From positions 62,001 through 126,000 of the forward strand of contig JACMOC010000008.1 in the NCBI GenBank assembly GCA_014378195.1: DNA of 64,000 bases, in the 5' to 3' direction. Below the pieces are notes generated by a model. That model searched no databases. It saw nothing but the letters and a program-made list of their open reading frames with translations, and was not told the DNA's origin. Position 1 is the stretch's first letter. Every line of letters starts with the position of its first letter. The translations under genes were made by a program, and so were the position numbers. Shown here in pieces: positions 43,611 to 52,791 of this stretch. The DNA comes from Oligoflexus sp. (GTDB lineage: Bacteria; Bdellovibrionota_B; Oligoflexia; Oligoflexales; Oligoflexaceae).

Positions 43611-43619
43611 TGATATACT
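43611..43619 (+). promoter_or_regulatory. Candidate extended -10 promoter of prc
   Basis: TGATATACT fits the extended -10 pattern TGnTATACT, about 80 bp before the prc start. No good -35 box is found, as is usual for extended -10 promoters. Confidence 0.35.
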
Positions 43620-43697
43620 TGAGTCTAAGTCAACAACCATCGCGCCGCCTTTTCGAAAGAAGTCCAGCGAAGTGTGATGTCTAAGGAGGTTCTCAGA

Positions 43698-45830
43698 ATG
43701 CCATTCAGTGCAAGCCGGTTTGCTCGGTGCCTTCGCTCATTTTGTGTGGTGGCAGGGCTGATGCTTGTCTCCCAAAATGCCTCGGCGTTGACGTGTTCGG
43801 AAGTGCGGCAATTGACTTTGCTTTATTTCAAAATGCACTTTTCGTTCGATAAATTCACCGACGAAATTTCGCGCCGTTCGCTCGATAACTTCATCAAGGC
43901 ATGGGATCCAGGCAAACTCTATTTCTACCAATCCGACGTTGATGAGTTCAATAAGAAATACGCTGGCAAACTCGACGATATGATCGGCCGCGACATGGAT
44001 TGTTCCGCTATCGACGACGTGATGAACGTCTACGCAAAGCGTTTTGTGGAACGAAATAAATTCGTTCAAAAAGCTATCGCAGACAAACAGGATTTTACGA
44101 TCGAGGAGTACCTCAACGTCGATCGCAAAAACATGACCTATCCCAAGACGGTCGAAGAGGTGAACGAAAGGTGGCGTAAGCACATCAAGTTCCAACTTCT
44201 CACACTAAAATCGAGCGTCGACAATAATCTCGATAAAGCCCGCGACAAAATCAAAAAACGTTATGAGCTTGCTGCTAAGCGCCATAATGATTTGACTAAA
44301 GACAAGGTTTACGGCGTATTTCTGAATGCGTTCTCAACGGCTCTCGATCCTCACTCCTCCTACATGCCTGTCGAAGAACTTGAAGATTTCCGTATCCGTA
44401 CCCGGCTTTCCCTTGAAGGTATCGGTGCCTCCCTGCAATCCGAAGATGGGTTCACGCGCGTTGCCAGCCTAGTTAAGGGCGGCGCGGCCGAAAAGAGCCA
44501 GCTTCTCAAAATTAACGACAAAATTATCGCAGTTGCTCAAGACAGCGGCGAGCCAGTCGACGTTATCGATATGGATCTCCAGGACGTCGTGAAAAAGATC
44601 CGCGGTGCTCGTGGCACAACGGTAAAACTCACAGTGATGCGAGATGAGCCAACTGGCGCGCGCAAAATCATCGTCCCTATCGTTCGCGAAAAGATCCAAC
44701 TCGTCGACAGCCAGGCGTCTTCTCATGTTATCGAAGTTGACACGATGGAAGACGGCAAACCGAAACACATGAAGATCGGTCTGATCACCCTTCCTTCTTT
44801 TTATATCGACTTTGAAGGCCGTCAGAAACGCTTGAAAAACTACCGTTCGTCTTCGAACGACACCCGTGAGCAACTCAAGGTTCTCCATGACAAAGGCGTC
44901 GATGCGGTCGTTCTCGACCTTCGTAGCAACGGCGGCGGTGGTTTGGATGAATCAATTTCGACAGCGGGCCTCTTTTTTGGAGCGGGCCCGGTGGTTCAGG
45001 TGAAAGCCAGCAATAGCGAGACCGAAACTTACTTTGATCCGGATGAAGGCACAGCTTACGATGGTCCGCTCCTCGTTATGATCAATCGTCATTCCGCAAG
45101 TGCGAGTGAGATCTTTGCTGGAGCGATCCAGGATTACCAAAGGGGTCTCATCGTCGGTGATACGCATACCTTCGGTAAAGGCACCGTTCAGAACCTGAAT
45201 GACCTTGCTCCGAAGCTCGGTGCGGTCAAAGTCACAGTCAATCAGTTCTATCGCGCATCAGGAGCATCGACACAGCTTAAGGGCGTCGCGTCCGATATCG
45301 TTTTGCCGAGCATTATCGATGAACTTGAAGTGGGCGAGAAATACTACGATTATGCGCTTCCATTTGAAGAGATCAAACCCGCGAAATATACCAAGTTCAA
45401 CTTGATCAAACCATTCCTTCCGGAACTTAAGAAACGTTCGGAAACTCGTTTGGCCAAAGATACCGACTTCGTAAAAATTCGCGATGAGATCAATAAATAT
45501 CGCAAAAACAAGGAAGAGCGAAATCGCGTTTCCTTGAAAGAGAAAAAAGAAGACAAAGAGAAGGATAAAAAGGACGATTTGGAAGATGCTTTGAATGACT
45601 CGCCGGAGTTCAACCTCAAAGATGATATGTACCTCCAGGAAACCGTTCGTATCGCTTCGGATTATGTTCAGCTGATGAGCAAAAAGAAACTCGATCCGAA
45701 AGAGCCTGTCTTACCTGCTCTGCTTCTCGCTAAAGCTGAGAAAGAGAAAAAAGCGAAGGATAAAAAAGAGACAGCGGTCAAAGAGAAGGACAAAACCAAA
45801 GAAACAGTCGCAGTACCTGAGAAAAAATAA
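43698..45830 (+). CDS. prc: Tail-specific C-terminal processing protease Prc
   Basis: This 710-residue periplasmic serine protease of family S41 cuts proteins near their C-termini and trims cell-wall hydrolases and lipoproteins. After the signal peptide (ending NASALTC) comes the Prc N-terminal domain with WDPGKLYFYQSDVDEF. The DPHSSYMP motif and a PDZ domain (LSLEGIGASLQSEDG, LKINDKIIAV) follow, then the protease core with DLRSNGGGGL, SASASEIFAGAIQDY and TFGKGTVQ holding the Ser-Lys dyad. The C-terminus is a Lys/Glu-rich charged tail. ATG 43698 is preferred because a perfect AAGGAGG stands 8 bases before it, eight codons inside the longest frame. Confidence 0.95.
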   Translation: MPFSASRFARCLRSFCVVAGLMLVSQNASALTCSEVRQLTLLYFKMHFSFDKFTDEISRRSLDNFIKAWDPGKLYFYQSDVDEFNKKYAGKLDDMIGRDMDCSAIDDVMNVYAKRFVERNKFVQKAIADKQDFTIEEYLNVDRKNMTYPKTVEEVNERWRKHIKFQLLTLKSSVDNNLDKARDKIKKRYELAAKRHNDLTKDKVYGVFLNAFSTALDPHSSYMPVEELEDFRIRTRLSLEGIGASLQSEDGFTRVASLVKGGAAEKSQLLKINDKIIAVAQDSGEPVDVIDMDLQDVVKKIRGARGTTVKLTVMRDEPTGARKIIVPIVREKIQLVDSQASSHVIEVDTMEDGKPKHMKIGLITLPSFYIDFEGRQKRLKNYRSSSNDTREQLKVLHDKGVDAVVLDLRSNGGGGLDESISTAGLFFGAGPVVQVKASNSETETYFDPDEGTAYDGPLLVMINRHSASASEIFAGAIQDYQRGLIVGDTHTFGKGTVQNLNDLAPKLGAVKVTVNQFYRASGASTQLKGVASDIVLPSIIDELEVGEKYYDYALPFEEIKPAKYTKFNLIKPFLPELKKRSETRLAKDTDFVKIRDEINKYRKNKEERNRVSLKEKKEDKEKDKKDDLEDALNDSPEFNLKDDMYLQETVRIASDYVQLMSKKKLDPKEPVLPALLLAKAEKEKKAKDKKETAVKEKDKTKETVAVPEKK

Positions 45831-45846
45831 GTTTTTGAGTCAACAA

Positions 45847-45882
45847 AAAGACCTCGATCTATTCAGATCGAGGTCTTTTTTT
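45847..45882 (+). terminator. Rho-independent terminator of prc
   Basis: AAAGACCTCGATCT and AGATCGAGGTCTTT form a perfect 14-bp stem with a 4-nt loop, followed by more T. It lies 16 bp after the prc stop. Confidence 0.95.
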
Positions 45883-45952
45883 AGGATTTTTAGGGTGGTC
45901 CATGCGCATGACATGTTGTCTTCTGCGAACAGTGCACTTCAAAATCAGTGCT

Positions 45953-46168
45953 TTAGTTTATACCAGAACCGCTTCTCAAAGGCATGGGATCACTGGCTGG
46001 AAAACTATCTGCAAGCATGTTATCCAATTTGGATTCTTTTTTATCAAAAGCATCCTGAATGCCTGCTTTAATTCCACGTCCTTTGTACATTCGGTAAGCC
46101 TGATGAGCTACTAAGCCAACGACTCCAACTGTCAAGAGCTGACCGATACTAGTATTTTTTACGCTCAT
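45953..46168 (-). CDS. Small membrane-associated protein with SFPASDP motif
   Basis: The 71-residue product has one hydrophobic segment (GQLLTVGVVGLVAHQAY), a basic stretch (MYKGRGIKAGIQDAF) and a C-terminal DSFPASDPMPLRSG. The SFPASDP motif is shared by many short proteobacterial proteins of unknown function. AAGAGGTCC stands ahead of the ATG. It is convergent with prc and diverges from the next gene. The coding call is good; function is unknown. Confidence 0.7.
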   Translation of the reverse strand: MSVKNTSIGQLLTVGVVGLVAHQAYRMYKGRGIKAGIQDAFDKKESKLDNMLADSFPASDPMPLRSGSGIN

Positions 46169-46281
46169 AATTGGACCTCTTTATTAGGGGGGAATCAAGA
46201 CAATCCCTCGGGTTTGCCACGATGTTTGCAAGGGTTATGCCTGTGAGTCCAGTTTCTTAAAATTCTTTGAGGAGATACGCA

Positions 46282-46551
46282 ATGAAAGCCATGTCAAAAA
46301 ATGAAGTGCAAACATTGGATGACGAGATGCTTCTGAGATGGCTTACGTTTCTATGCCGTTACCGTGCCGAAGATATCGGTCTCCACGTTAATACCGAGGG
46401 ACAGTGGGCTGTGGGTGATGTACGCCCGAGTCTCGAAGATATTGAAGACGAATTGGTTCGCCGCGGACTCAACGATGGCCCTAAAGTGGAACCGAGAGCT
46501 AGCAAGGGAGCAACGCAAAATGAAAGCAGTGACAACAGAGGGATCAGGTGA
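46282..46551 (+). CDS. Small hypothetical protein
   Basis: The 89-residue acidic soluble protein is helical (DEMLLRWLTFLCRYRAEDIG, then LEDIEDELVRRGL) with a disordered tail. I do not recognise it. ATG 46282 is chosen because TTGAGGAGA lies just upstream. Its end overlaps the start of the quinone-oxidoreductase gene by 32 bp in another frame, so the two are probably translated from one message. Confidence 0.65.
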   Translation: MKAMSKNEVQTLDDEMLLRWLTFLCRYRAEDIGLHVNTEGQWAVGDVRPSLEDIEDELVRRGLNDGPKVEPRASKGATQNESSDNRGIR

Positions 46552-47503
46552 TGTCGGGGTACTAAAATTCGCTGACATTGAGCCCCCTCAACCAGGTCCG
46601 GACGAGATCCTCATCAAGACCTGGGCAAGCGGTCTAAACGGAGCGGATCTCATGCAAAGGCGAGGTTTTTATCCGCCGCCTACAGGTGTATCGCCTCTTC
46701 TTGGTCTTGAAGTCTCAGGGACAGTGGAAAGTCTGGGCGCGAAGGCTCAGGGCTCTCAGCTGAAAAAAGGAGATTCTGTTATCGCACTGCTGGCCGGGGG
46801 CGGGTATGCGGAAAACGTTGTGATCCGTTACGATCAGGTCATGAGCTTGCCCCCTTTGTTTGATCTCACGGAAGCGGGCGGCATCGCCGAAGTCTTTCTA
46901 ACGGCTTACCTTGAACTGGTATGGTTAGGTCAGCTTCAAAAAGGCCAAAGGCTTTTGATTCATGCGGGTGCGAGCGGAGTCGGAACCGCTGCGATACAGA
47001 TTGCCAAAAGTCTGGGCGCTGAGATTTGGGTGACAGCAAGTTCGGATAAAAAGCTTCAATTCTGTCAATCGCTCGGCGCGCAGCATCTCATTAATTATAA
47101 AACCGATGATTTTGCGAAGGTCATCGATGAACACACTCAAGGTCAAGGTGTGAACTGCATACTTGATTTGGTTGGAGCCGCGCATTTTCCAAACAACCTT
47201 AAAGCCTTGAGCATCGAAGGAAAGCTGCTTCTCGTCGGTATGGGCGGAGGCCGCAAAAGCGAAGTTGATCTCGCACTTCTCATCTCCAAACGTCTACATA
47301 TTCTTGGGAGTACGCTCCGGTCGAGAGCGCTCGATGAAAAAGCTTGCTTGATCAAAGAATTCTGGGACTTCGCAAAACCTAAATTCGCATCCGGAGAATT
47401 CCGCCCTATCATCGACCGAGTGTTCCCGGCGAAAGAGGTGGAAGCTGCTCATACCTTCATGGAAACACAGGCAAATATAGGGAAGATCGTGCTCAAATGG
47501 TAG
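46520..47503 (+). CDS. NADPH:quinone oxidoreductase-like enzyme
   Basis: This 327-residue zinc-independent medium-chain dehydrogenase matches the PIG3/QOR group. It begins MKAVTTEGSGD, shows GLNGADLMQRRGFYPPP, the nucleotide-binding LLIHAGASGVGTAAIQIAK and the ILDLVGAAHF segment, and ends HTFMETQANIGKIVLKW. It would reduce quinones or enals with NADPH in the cytoplasm. ATG 46520, behind GGGAG, gives the expected family N-terminus; a longer frame begins inside the previous gene and is rejected. Confidence 0.9.
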   Translation: MKAVTTEGSGDVGVLKFADIEPPQPGPDEILIKTWASGLNGADLMQRRGFYPPPTGVSPLLGLEVSGTVESLGAKAQGSQLKKGDSVIALLAGGGYAENVVIRYDQVMSLPPLFDLTEAGGIAEVFLTAYLELVWLGQLQKGQRLLIHAGASGVGTAAIQIAKSLGAEIWVTASSDKKLQFCQSLGAQHLINYKTDDFAKVIDEHTQGQGVNCILDLVGAAHFPNNLKALSIEGKLLLVGMGGGRKSEVDLALLISKRLHILGSTLRSRALDEKACLIKEFWDFAKPKFASGEFRPIIDRVFPAKEVEAAHTFMETQANIGKIVLKW

Positions 47504-47524
47504 TCGCCGATTAGGGGTAAAATC

Positions 47525-49294
47525 ATGAAACCTTGGCTCGTGTCTTTGGCTCTGTTCAATGGTGCTGGACTGCTCTGTGCTCCACTTGCCTGTTCGGAAA
47601 AAGGTGAACATCAAGGAGGGCATGAGAGTTCTGTTAAGGAAGCGCCGGATTCAGCAAATGCTGTCAGTTTGTTTCAAATCAAAGCTATGCCGACTTACGA
47701 AGATATCCTTGCCACAAAACAGGTTTTTACCCCGAGAATTCCCTGGTCTGATACGTACTGGCCCCTGTCACAGGCCGGCTTAGCGCGACGTTGGGGTGCG
47801 GTATCGACTGAGGTGAGTCCTCTGGGTTTCTCTAGCTACTGGAGGGACGAACTTTCTTCGGCTGGACAGGCTGTCGTCGATCCTCACCTGTCTCCTGCAG
47901 AAAAATACGACCTCCTTTATCGCCTTCGTTATCAAAATACGTTTGATCCCGCCAAGATAAAGGCTGACATCGCAAAGCTCTCAACCATCGAACTCGGTTT
48001 TGCTTCGACTACCACCCTCTTGGACCGCAGGCAGATCGTTAATAATATCTCTGATCAGTTTGATAGAAGCCCGACGTTGAGAGCTTGGTCGCCTATGGCT
48101 TCCGACGGCTGGATGCGTTGGCTTTGGTACACCAAAAACTCGCAGTATCAGTTTCTCAATGAAGAAGGCAGCGGCGATGATTGGAGTTGGATGGGGTACT
48201 GCCATGGTTGGGCAGCGGCCTCCTTGATGCATAACGTACCCAAACATGCGGTGATGGTGACGATCGATAATACCTCAGTCTTATTAGGTGAAGGTGATAT
48301 TCGCGGCCTCCTCACCAAGGCCTGGGCTGATCATCCGCCTCAGACCATGTTTTTCCTCGGCCGGCGCTGTAACGAAAATACACCGTATCCTTCGGGAACT
48401 ATTCCAAGTTCTACGGCGGATAATCATGGCGCAACCGGCACTTATACCGATGCTTCGGGCCAAACATTTACCTTTACTATGATGGATGAGTATCTGCCCG
48501 GCGGTGCTTTCAACGGACGCCGCATTTATCAGGTTGAGGTGGATAAGATTCCCGGAGAGCAATTCCTCATCGAAAACACTGTTCCGGGTGGAGTGCAATA
48601 TTATCTCAGCACTGAATTTGCTCTGATGAAAAAGTTTGTCGAAACGGGTGCTATCGATGGTTTGGCCTCAGTAAAAGCAGTGAAATTTTATGGATGCTGG
48701 GACGTAAATCCAGCCAGTCTTCAGACCCTCCTTACAGAATATTTGGGCAAAAAACAGCTTGGTTTTATCATGGACAGGACCCGGACGGGACAGGTTTGGA
48801 ACCAGCCAATCTATGGTGCGCGGTTCAATGTAGGTCCACTTCTTGATGCCGGTTCAACCGTCGATCCTCTCTATCGTTATCGAGCGATTGGCACTGCATA
48901 TTTGAGTGTAGTGAAGACTGACGTGATTTGGACGACCGAACCACCTGCGCCTTCTCTCACTTACCCGGATAATTTTGATATCAATCATGTGGCGACGAGC
49001 CGATATACCTATACGCTTGAATTTGATGTCAATCATCAGTTGATCGGCGGGGAATGGGGGGACCTCAATCCGCCACAGAAAAACCTCGTGACACCGGATT
49101 TTCTCTTTGCCTTTAAGCCGGGTTCGGAGCCTCTTGATGCGTTAAATTATGGCTTTGATTATTCCGGCATTATCAAACCGATTTATTCCTGTTCGCAGAA
49201 TTCAGGTCCTTTGAAATCGATTCAAGTCGATGGAGTTGCTGTGGATTATACGGACTGTGTAGTAAGCAAAAGCCCGTCTTTTTTGGAGAAATAG
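47525..49294 (+). CDS. Transglutaminase-elicitor-like lipoprotein, second copy
   Basis: This 589-residue lipoprotein has a signal peptide ending in lipobox PLAC. Like the protein at 22717-24081 it carries the transglutaminase-elicitor core: WMGYCHGWAAASLMHNVPKH with the candidate catalytic Cys, a FFLGRRCNEN segment, and downstream RTRTGQVWNQPIYGARFNVG. Overall similarity between the two copies looks low outside these blocks. It is longer in the N-terminal part, where SPLGFSSYWRDELSSAGQAV lies. Activity is inferred. It follows the oxidoreductase by 21 bp and is followed by a strong terminator. Confidence 0.68.
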   Translation: MKPWLVSLALFNGAGLLCAPLACSEKGEHQGGHESSVKEAPDSANAVSLFQIKAMPTYEDILATKQVFTPRIPWSDTYWPLSQAGLARRWGAVSTEVSPLGFSSYWRDELSSAGQAVVDPHLSPAEKYDLLYRLRYQNTFDPAKIKADIAKLSTIELGFASTTTLLDRRQIVNNISDQFDRSPTLRAWSPMASDGWMRWLWYTKNSQYQFLNEEGSGDDWSWMGYCHGWAAASLMHNVPKHAVMVTIDNTSVLLGEGDIRGLLTKAWADHPPQTMFFLGRRCNENTPYPSGTIPSSTADNHGATGTYTDASGQTFTFTMMDEYLPGGAFNGRRIYQVEVDKIPGEQFLIENTVPGGVQYYLSTEFALMKKFVETGAIDGLASVKAVKFYGCWDVNPASLQTLLTEYLGKKQLGFIMDRTRTGQVWNQPIYGARFNVGPLLDAGSTVDPLYRYRAIGTAYLSVVKTDVIWTTEPPAPSLTYPDNFDINHVATSRYTYTLEFDVNHQLIGGEWGDLNPPQKNLVTPDFLFAFKPGSEPLDALNYGFDYSGIIKPIYSCSQNSGPLKSIQVDGVAVDYTDCVVSKSPSFLEK

Positions 49295-49324
49295 AACTTG
49301 GTCCATCAGCCTGATAAGAACACC

Positions 49325-49354
49325 AAAAAACCAAGGCTCTAGCCTTGGTTTTTT
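49325..49354. terminator. Bidirectional Rho-independent terminator
   Basis: AAAAAACCAAGGCT and AGCCTTGGTTTTTT form a 14-bp dyad around CT. It has a T-run in both directions and serves the convergent genes ending at 49294 and 49379. Confidence 0.92.
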
Positions 49355-49378
49355 GCTTGGGATAAGTCTGCCGGGATC

Positions 49379-49969
49379 TTAGGAGTGCGGCGTAAATAGA
49401 CTTTTGAGTGTGCTAGTGAGATCTTTCAGTATGTGGGACTTTTTACCAGGATGTTCGAAATCGTTACTGTCTCGGATAGCGTCACGGGCGGAAAGTATCG
49501 CGTCTTTTGCTGAAGTCAGTGCAACACGCGTAGAACTGATCGCTTCACGCGCAGAATTAATCGCATCTTTGGCAGATACACTGACATCGCGTGCTGTTGC
49601 GCTGGCTTTTTCTTTGGATCTGGCGAAGGCTTTTTTTAGAGTATCACTATTTATGTCCGAGCTATTCGAAATCCCAATGCGCAAGGCCGCAGATTTGGAA
49701 AACGAAGATTTTTCGCTGTCTTTTTCCGGGCTGCTCGAAGACGCAATTTTGGACTTTGTTACACGGGCAGCTATTTTAGCCTTAGGGCTTGGTATCTTTT
49801 TGGCAGTCGACGTGGCAGCTGCTTTAGCTTTTTGAGTCGTCCGGGAGGCAACTTTCGCTTTGCCTTTTGAGGCTTTGGCAGGCGAAGCAGAACGCGCAAG
49901 CTTGCTCGGATTATCCATTCCCTTGGAATCGGTCGATTGGGTCGGCTTTGTCGGTGTTGAACGTGCCAT
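49379..49969 (-). CDS. Histone-H1-like basic protein with heptad repeats
   Basis: This 196-residue low-complexity protein is very rich in Ala, Ser and Lys. The N-terminal half resembles H1/HC2-type basic tails (ASKGKAKVASRTTQKAKAAA). The C-terminal half contains about six 7-residue repeats of the form A(K/R)(D/E)AIxS, residues about 135-170 (SAKDAINSAREAISSTR). Such repeats suit an amphipathic coiled coil. It probably binds DNA or the nucleoid, but no family is recognised. The opposite strand also has an open frame, which is a composition artefact. Confidence 0.65.
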   Translation of the reverse strand: MARSTPTKPTQSTDSKGMDNPSKLARSASPAKASKGKAKVASRTTQKAKAAATSTAKKIPSPKAKIAARVTKSKIASSSSPEKDSEKSSFSKSAALRIGISNSSDINSDTLKKAFARSKEKASATARDVSVSAKDAINSAREAISSTRVALTSAKDAILSARDAIRDSNDFEHPGKKSHILKDLTSTLKSLFTPHS

Positions 49970-50092
49970 CAGCTATCCTCCTTTAGACCTAGGAACCTGA
50001 GATAGTCCGCTAGTTTTTCATAAGATACACCATTGCAATTGCGAGTCCAGCTTCGTATGCCCATTCCAAAACAAATAATGCGCTTCTTGTAG

Positions 50093-50746
50093 CTATGATT
50101 TCGGCTTTTTACGTTTTTTTTGAGTTTTTGTCAGGGGCGCGAAAGGTTTCGAAAGACTGGGATGAGCTGCAAGACCAAAACGCCAGTCCTTGTCGACGGC
50201 TTTGCTGATGCCTATCCTATGTCCAATCGCACGCGCATAATCTTCTTTCAGGTGCGTCTGCCAAAGGGCCAATTGTCCTTCGCCTACTATTTGCCCATCG
50301 AGTCTCTTATCGATCTGCAGTGCAGCGCACAAACGTCCAGGTCCACTGCAGAGTTTGGTGACAAGGGGAGAGGCGCCAGGGATCATGAGATCGGTACCGA
50401 AACTTGCTGCAAGGGCTCTTATAAGAACGCCTTCGCCTCGCCCTTTGCGGCCAGTACTGAAATTAAGGCACCAGTGAATGCCATAAGAGCGATAGACGTA
50501 TTGAGTTCCTGGCTGCGCAAACATGGATGCGTTGCTTTCAGTCATTCCGCGAAAGGTGTGACTGGCTTCATCCTCTTCCGTATAAGCCTCGGTTTCGCAA
50601 ATAGGGCCACCAATCCAGCCCTGGTCGATCTTCCGCAGCAGAACACACGTTAGTAATTCTTCGGCTACCAAAGGGGCGGGACGAGAGAAAAACTCAGTCG
50701 TGAGGCCTTTCCAATCGTCGGGAATTTGGTTAAGCGGCTCTTTCAT
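50093..50746 (-). CDS. mpg: DNA-3-methyladenine glycosylase (AAG/Mpg family)
   Basis: This 217-residue enzyme removes alkylated purines and hypoxanthine from DNA. Landmarks are TEFFSRPAPLVAEELL near the start, the catalytic Glu in ICETEAYTEEDEASHTFRG, YVYRSYGIHWCLN, GEGVLIRAL and SGPGRLCAALQI. The start at 50746 is used because GGAGGAC precedes that ATG; the longest frame begins 28 codons earlier without a ribosome site. The C-terminus is a short basic tail (KTQKKRKKPKS). Confidence 0.93.
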   Translation of the reverse strand: MKEPLNQIPDDWKGLTTEFFSRPAPLVAEELLTCVLLRKIDQGWIGGPICETEAYTEEDEASHTFRGMTESNASMFAQPGTQYVYRSYGIHWCLNFSTGRKGRGEGVLIRALAASFGTDLMIPGASPLVTKLCSGPGRLCAALQIDKRLDGQIVGEGQLALWQTHLKEDYARAIGHRIGISKAVDKDWRFGLAAHPSLSKPFAPLTKTQKKRKKPKS

Positions 50747-50876
50747 GTCTAGTCCTCCGTGTCCTTTATCGTGATTTATAGCCTGCACGTCAAAGCGAAT
50801 ATCAGTAGCAATAACCGCATAATTATTCATTTTGCCGTGAATGGCAGGACATTTTTGGTAAAATGTTGATTTTTCG

Positions 50877-50890
50877 TTAACAATTGTTAA
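50877..50890. promoter_or_regulatory. 14-bp perfect palindrome in a divergent intergenic region
   Basis: TTAACAATTGTTAA is a perfect palindrome between the divergent glycosylase and histidine-kinase genes. It is a candidate operator, but AT-rich palindromes of this size can occur by chance. Confidence 0.4.
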
Positions 50891-50959
50891 AGATTTGGAC
50901 TCGTCTTTTTGAATTAACAGGAAGATTTACGAAGGTCGTGACCGTCCCCGAATTGATTT

Positions 50960-52720
50960 ATGTATAAAGATCCCAGTCGCTATTGCCACATGTATTTTAA
51001 GAGATCATCCGGGAAGCAGGGATCGGGATTGCCTAAGCGCAATTTCACCATCCCAACATTCACTTTGGATATGAGAAATAAAATGAATTCTAATGGGCAC
51101 GATAGATTTCATCGTAATCAACTCAGTCACCTTCCTCGCATGAATAACCGTGCAAAAAGCCGTTTTCATGAGCGTCATTATGCAGAGCTGTACGATTTTG
51201 CACCGACCGGATACCTCACGTTTTCCACAGCAGGTGTTATCAGGGAGCTCAATCTCAAGGTTTGCGGATTTTTAGGAATGTCGCGTATGGAATTGGTGGG
51301 ACACCGATTCGCCGAATTTTTAAGTGATGCGGATAAAGAGGGTTTTCAGGATCATCTGCGCGAAGCCATGTTGCGAACTCACTCCGTTCCATTTGAGTGC
51401 CGTGTTCTCAAATCCGATGGGAGCGGTCAAATCATAGATTTGGCCATGGAGAGCATCCGTTGGCGTGATGACGCTCTTGGCCTTACTACGATCCGATCGA
51501 GTATTCATGATATAGGCGCGCGTCGGGCCGTAGAGCGTGAGCTGCAGAAAGCGCGCGATAAAGCCCAGACGGAAAGCAAAACGAAAAGTAAATTTCTGGC
51601 GAATATGAGCCACGAGATGCGCACGCCTCTTGGCGTCATACTGGGATTCACGGATCTACTCCAAGAAGAGGATCTGAGTGAAGATCTGAAAATGGGCCTC
51701 GATACGATTCATCGTAATGGTGTGCACCTGCTCAACCTGGTGGATGATCTGCTTGATCTTGCGAAGATCGAAGCAGGGCAACTGACGCTCGAGTGTCTCC
51801 CTTTGAATCCACGGGAAGAGCTTGAGACCATCGTCAACCAGTTTAAGGTGAAAGCGCAGGAAAAAGTGGTTTGTCTCAGCCTCACTTGCGATGCGAATAC
51901 TCCGGTGCAGATAGTCACAGACCCCATTCGGTTCCGGCAAATCCTTCTTAACATCATCAGTAACGCCCTGAAATTCACTGCCCATGGCTCCATCAAATTA
52001 GACGTCTCGGTTATAAATCGGCTGTTGTGCATCGACGTGATTGACTCCGGTTACGGCATTTCCCCAGCTGAAGCCGCAAACCTTTTTCAACCCTTTGTTC
52101 AGGCGGATTCTTCCACGCCTAGGCGATTCGGAGGAACCGGACTTGGGCTCTGCCTCTCGCGCAGTCTCGCAGAGGCCATGGGCGGAGGGCTCACGCTTTT
52201 GTCGAGCAACAAGGGCGAAGGTTCGACTTTTCGCGTTATGATTGACCCAGGTATCGACCTCGAAAACGGATCGAAAAATACGAATGACGATAGAGGCGAC
52301 GATCCACAAGAGATGTTCCGAGAGCTGCCATCCCTCGCCGGCATCAAGATACTTGTTGTAGAGGATGGCATCGATAATCAGGTGCTTATAAAGAAGTTGC
52401 TCGAAACCGTTGGGGCTCAGGTGGATTGTGTTGAGGACGGCGAACTCGCGATCGAGAGGGTGACGGAAGGGGGCTACGACGTGATTCTCATGGATATTCA
52501 GCTCCCCATTATGGATGGTTATTCCGCAACAACCCAGCTGCGGATGCAAGGCTGTCACATGCCTATCATTGCTTTGACCGCGCATGCTTTGAGGGAGGAT
52601 CGTATGAAAGCCGAAGCCGGGGGGTTTGATGATTTCATTTCCAAACCGATCGATTGGTTTAAGCTGACGCAATCCATTGTTAGGTGTTATGGCGATAAAA
52701 CTCAGAACCTTCACCATTGA
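50960..52720 (+). CDS. PAS-sensor hybrid histidine kinase with receiver domain
   Basis: A 586-residue soluble hybrid kinase. A PAS domain (about residues 75-195: YDFAPTGYLTFSTAGVIREL) precedes the phospho-acceptor helix, with His in NMSHEMRTPLGVI (near residue 220). The ATPase core follows: N-box NIISNALKFT, G1 DVIDSGYGI, and G2 GGTGLGLCLS. A receiver domain occupies about 455-580, with the acceptor Asp in VILMDIQLP and the Lys in SKPIDW. No membrane helix is seen, so it senses a cytoplasmic signal. The start is uncertain: ATG 51085 has a better purine stretch upstream than ATG 50960, and both keep all domains. Confidence 0.88.
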   Translation: MYKDPSRYCHMYFKRSSGKQGSGLPKRNFTIPTFTLDMRNKMNSNGHDRFHRNQLSHLPRMNNRAKSRFHERHYAELYDFAPTGYLTFSTAGVIRELNLKVCGFLGMSRMELVGHRFAEFLSDADKEGFQDHLREAMLRTHSVPFECRVLKSDGSGQIIDLAMESIRWRDDALGLTTIRSSIHDIGARRAVERELQKARDKAQTESKTKSKFLANMSHEMRTPLGVILGFTDLLQEEDLSEDLKMGLDTIHRNGVHLLNLVDDLLDLAKIEAGQLTLECLPLNPREELETIVNQFKVKAQEKVVCLSLTCDANTPVQIVTDPIRFRQILLNIISNALKFTAHGSIKLDVSVINRLLCIDVIDSGYGISPAEAANLFQPFVQADSSTPRRFGGTGLGLCLSRSLAEAMGGGLTLLSSNKGEGSTFRVMIDPGIDLENGSKNTNDDRGDDPQEMFRELPSLAGIKILVVEDGIDNQVLIKKLLETVGAQVDCVEDGELAIERVTEGGYDVILMDIQLPIMDGYSATTQLRMQGCHMPIIALTAHALREDRMKAEAGGFDDFISKPIDWFKLTQSIVRCYGDKTQNLHH

Positions 52721-52791
52721 TCGTTTGGAACTATTTTTGCATACCGCCCTACCTTGAAGTTAAGTTTATTTTTTGAAGTAGGAGTCAGCAT

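Noticed and set aside
46364..46519. N-terminal extension of the quinone oxidoreductase
   Set aside because: The family N-terminus (MKAVTTEGSGD) begins at 46520 behind GGGAG; the extension lies in another gene's coding region.
49404..49835. Plus-strand hydrophobic frame of 143 codons
   Set aside because: It is the antisense image of the Ala/Ser/Lys-rich gene; GC-rich repeats create an apparent membrane-like protein.
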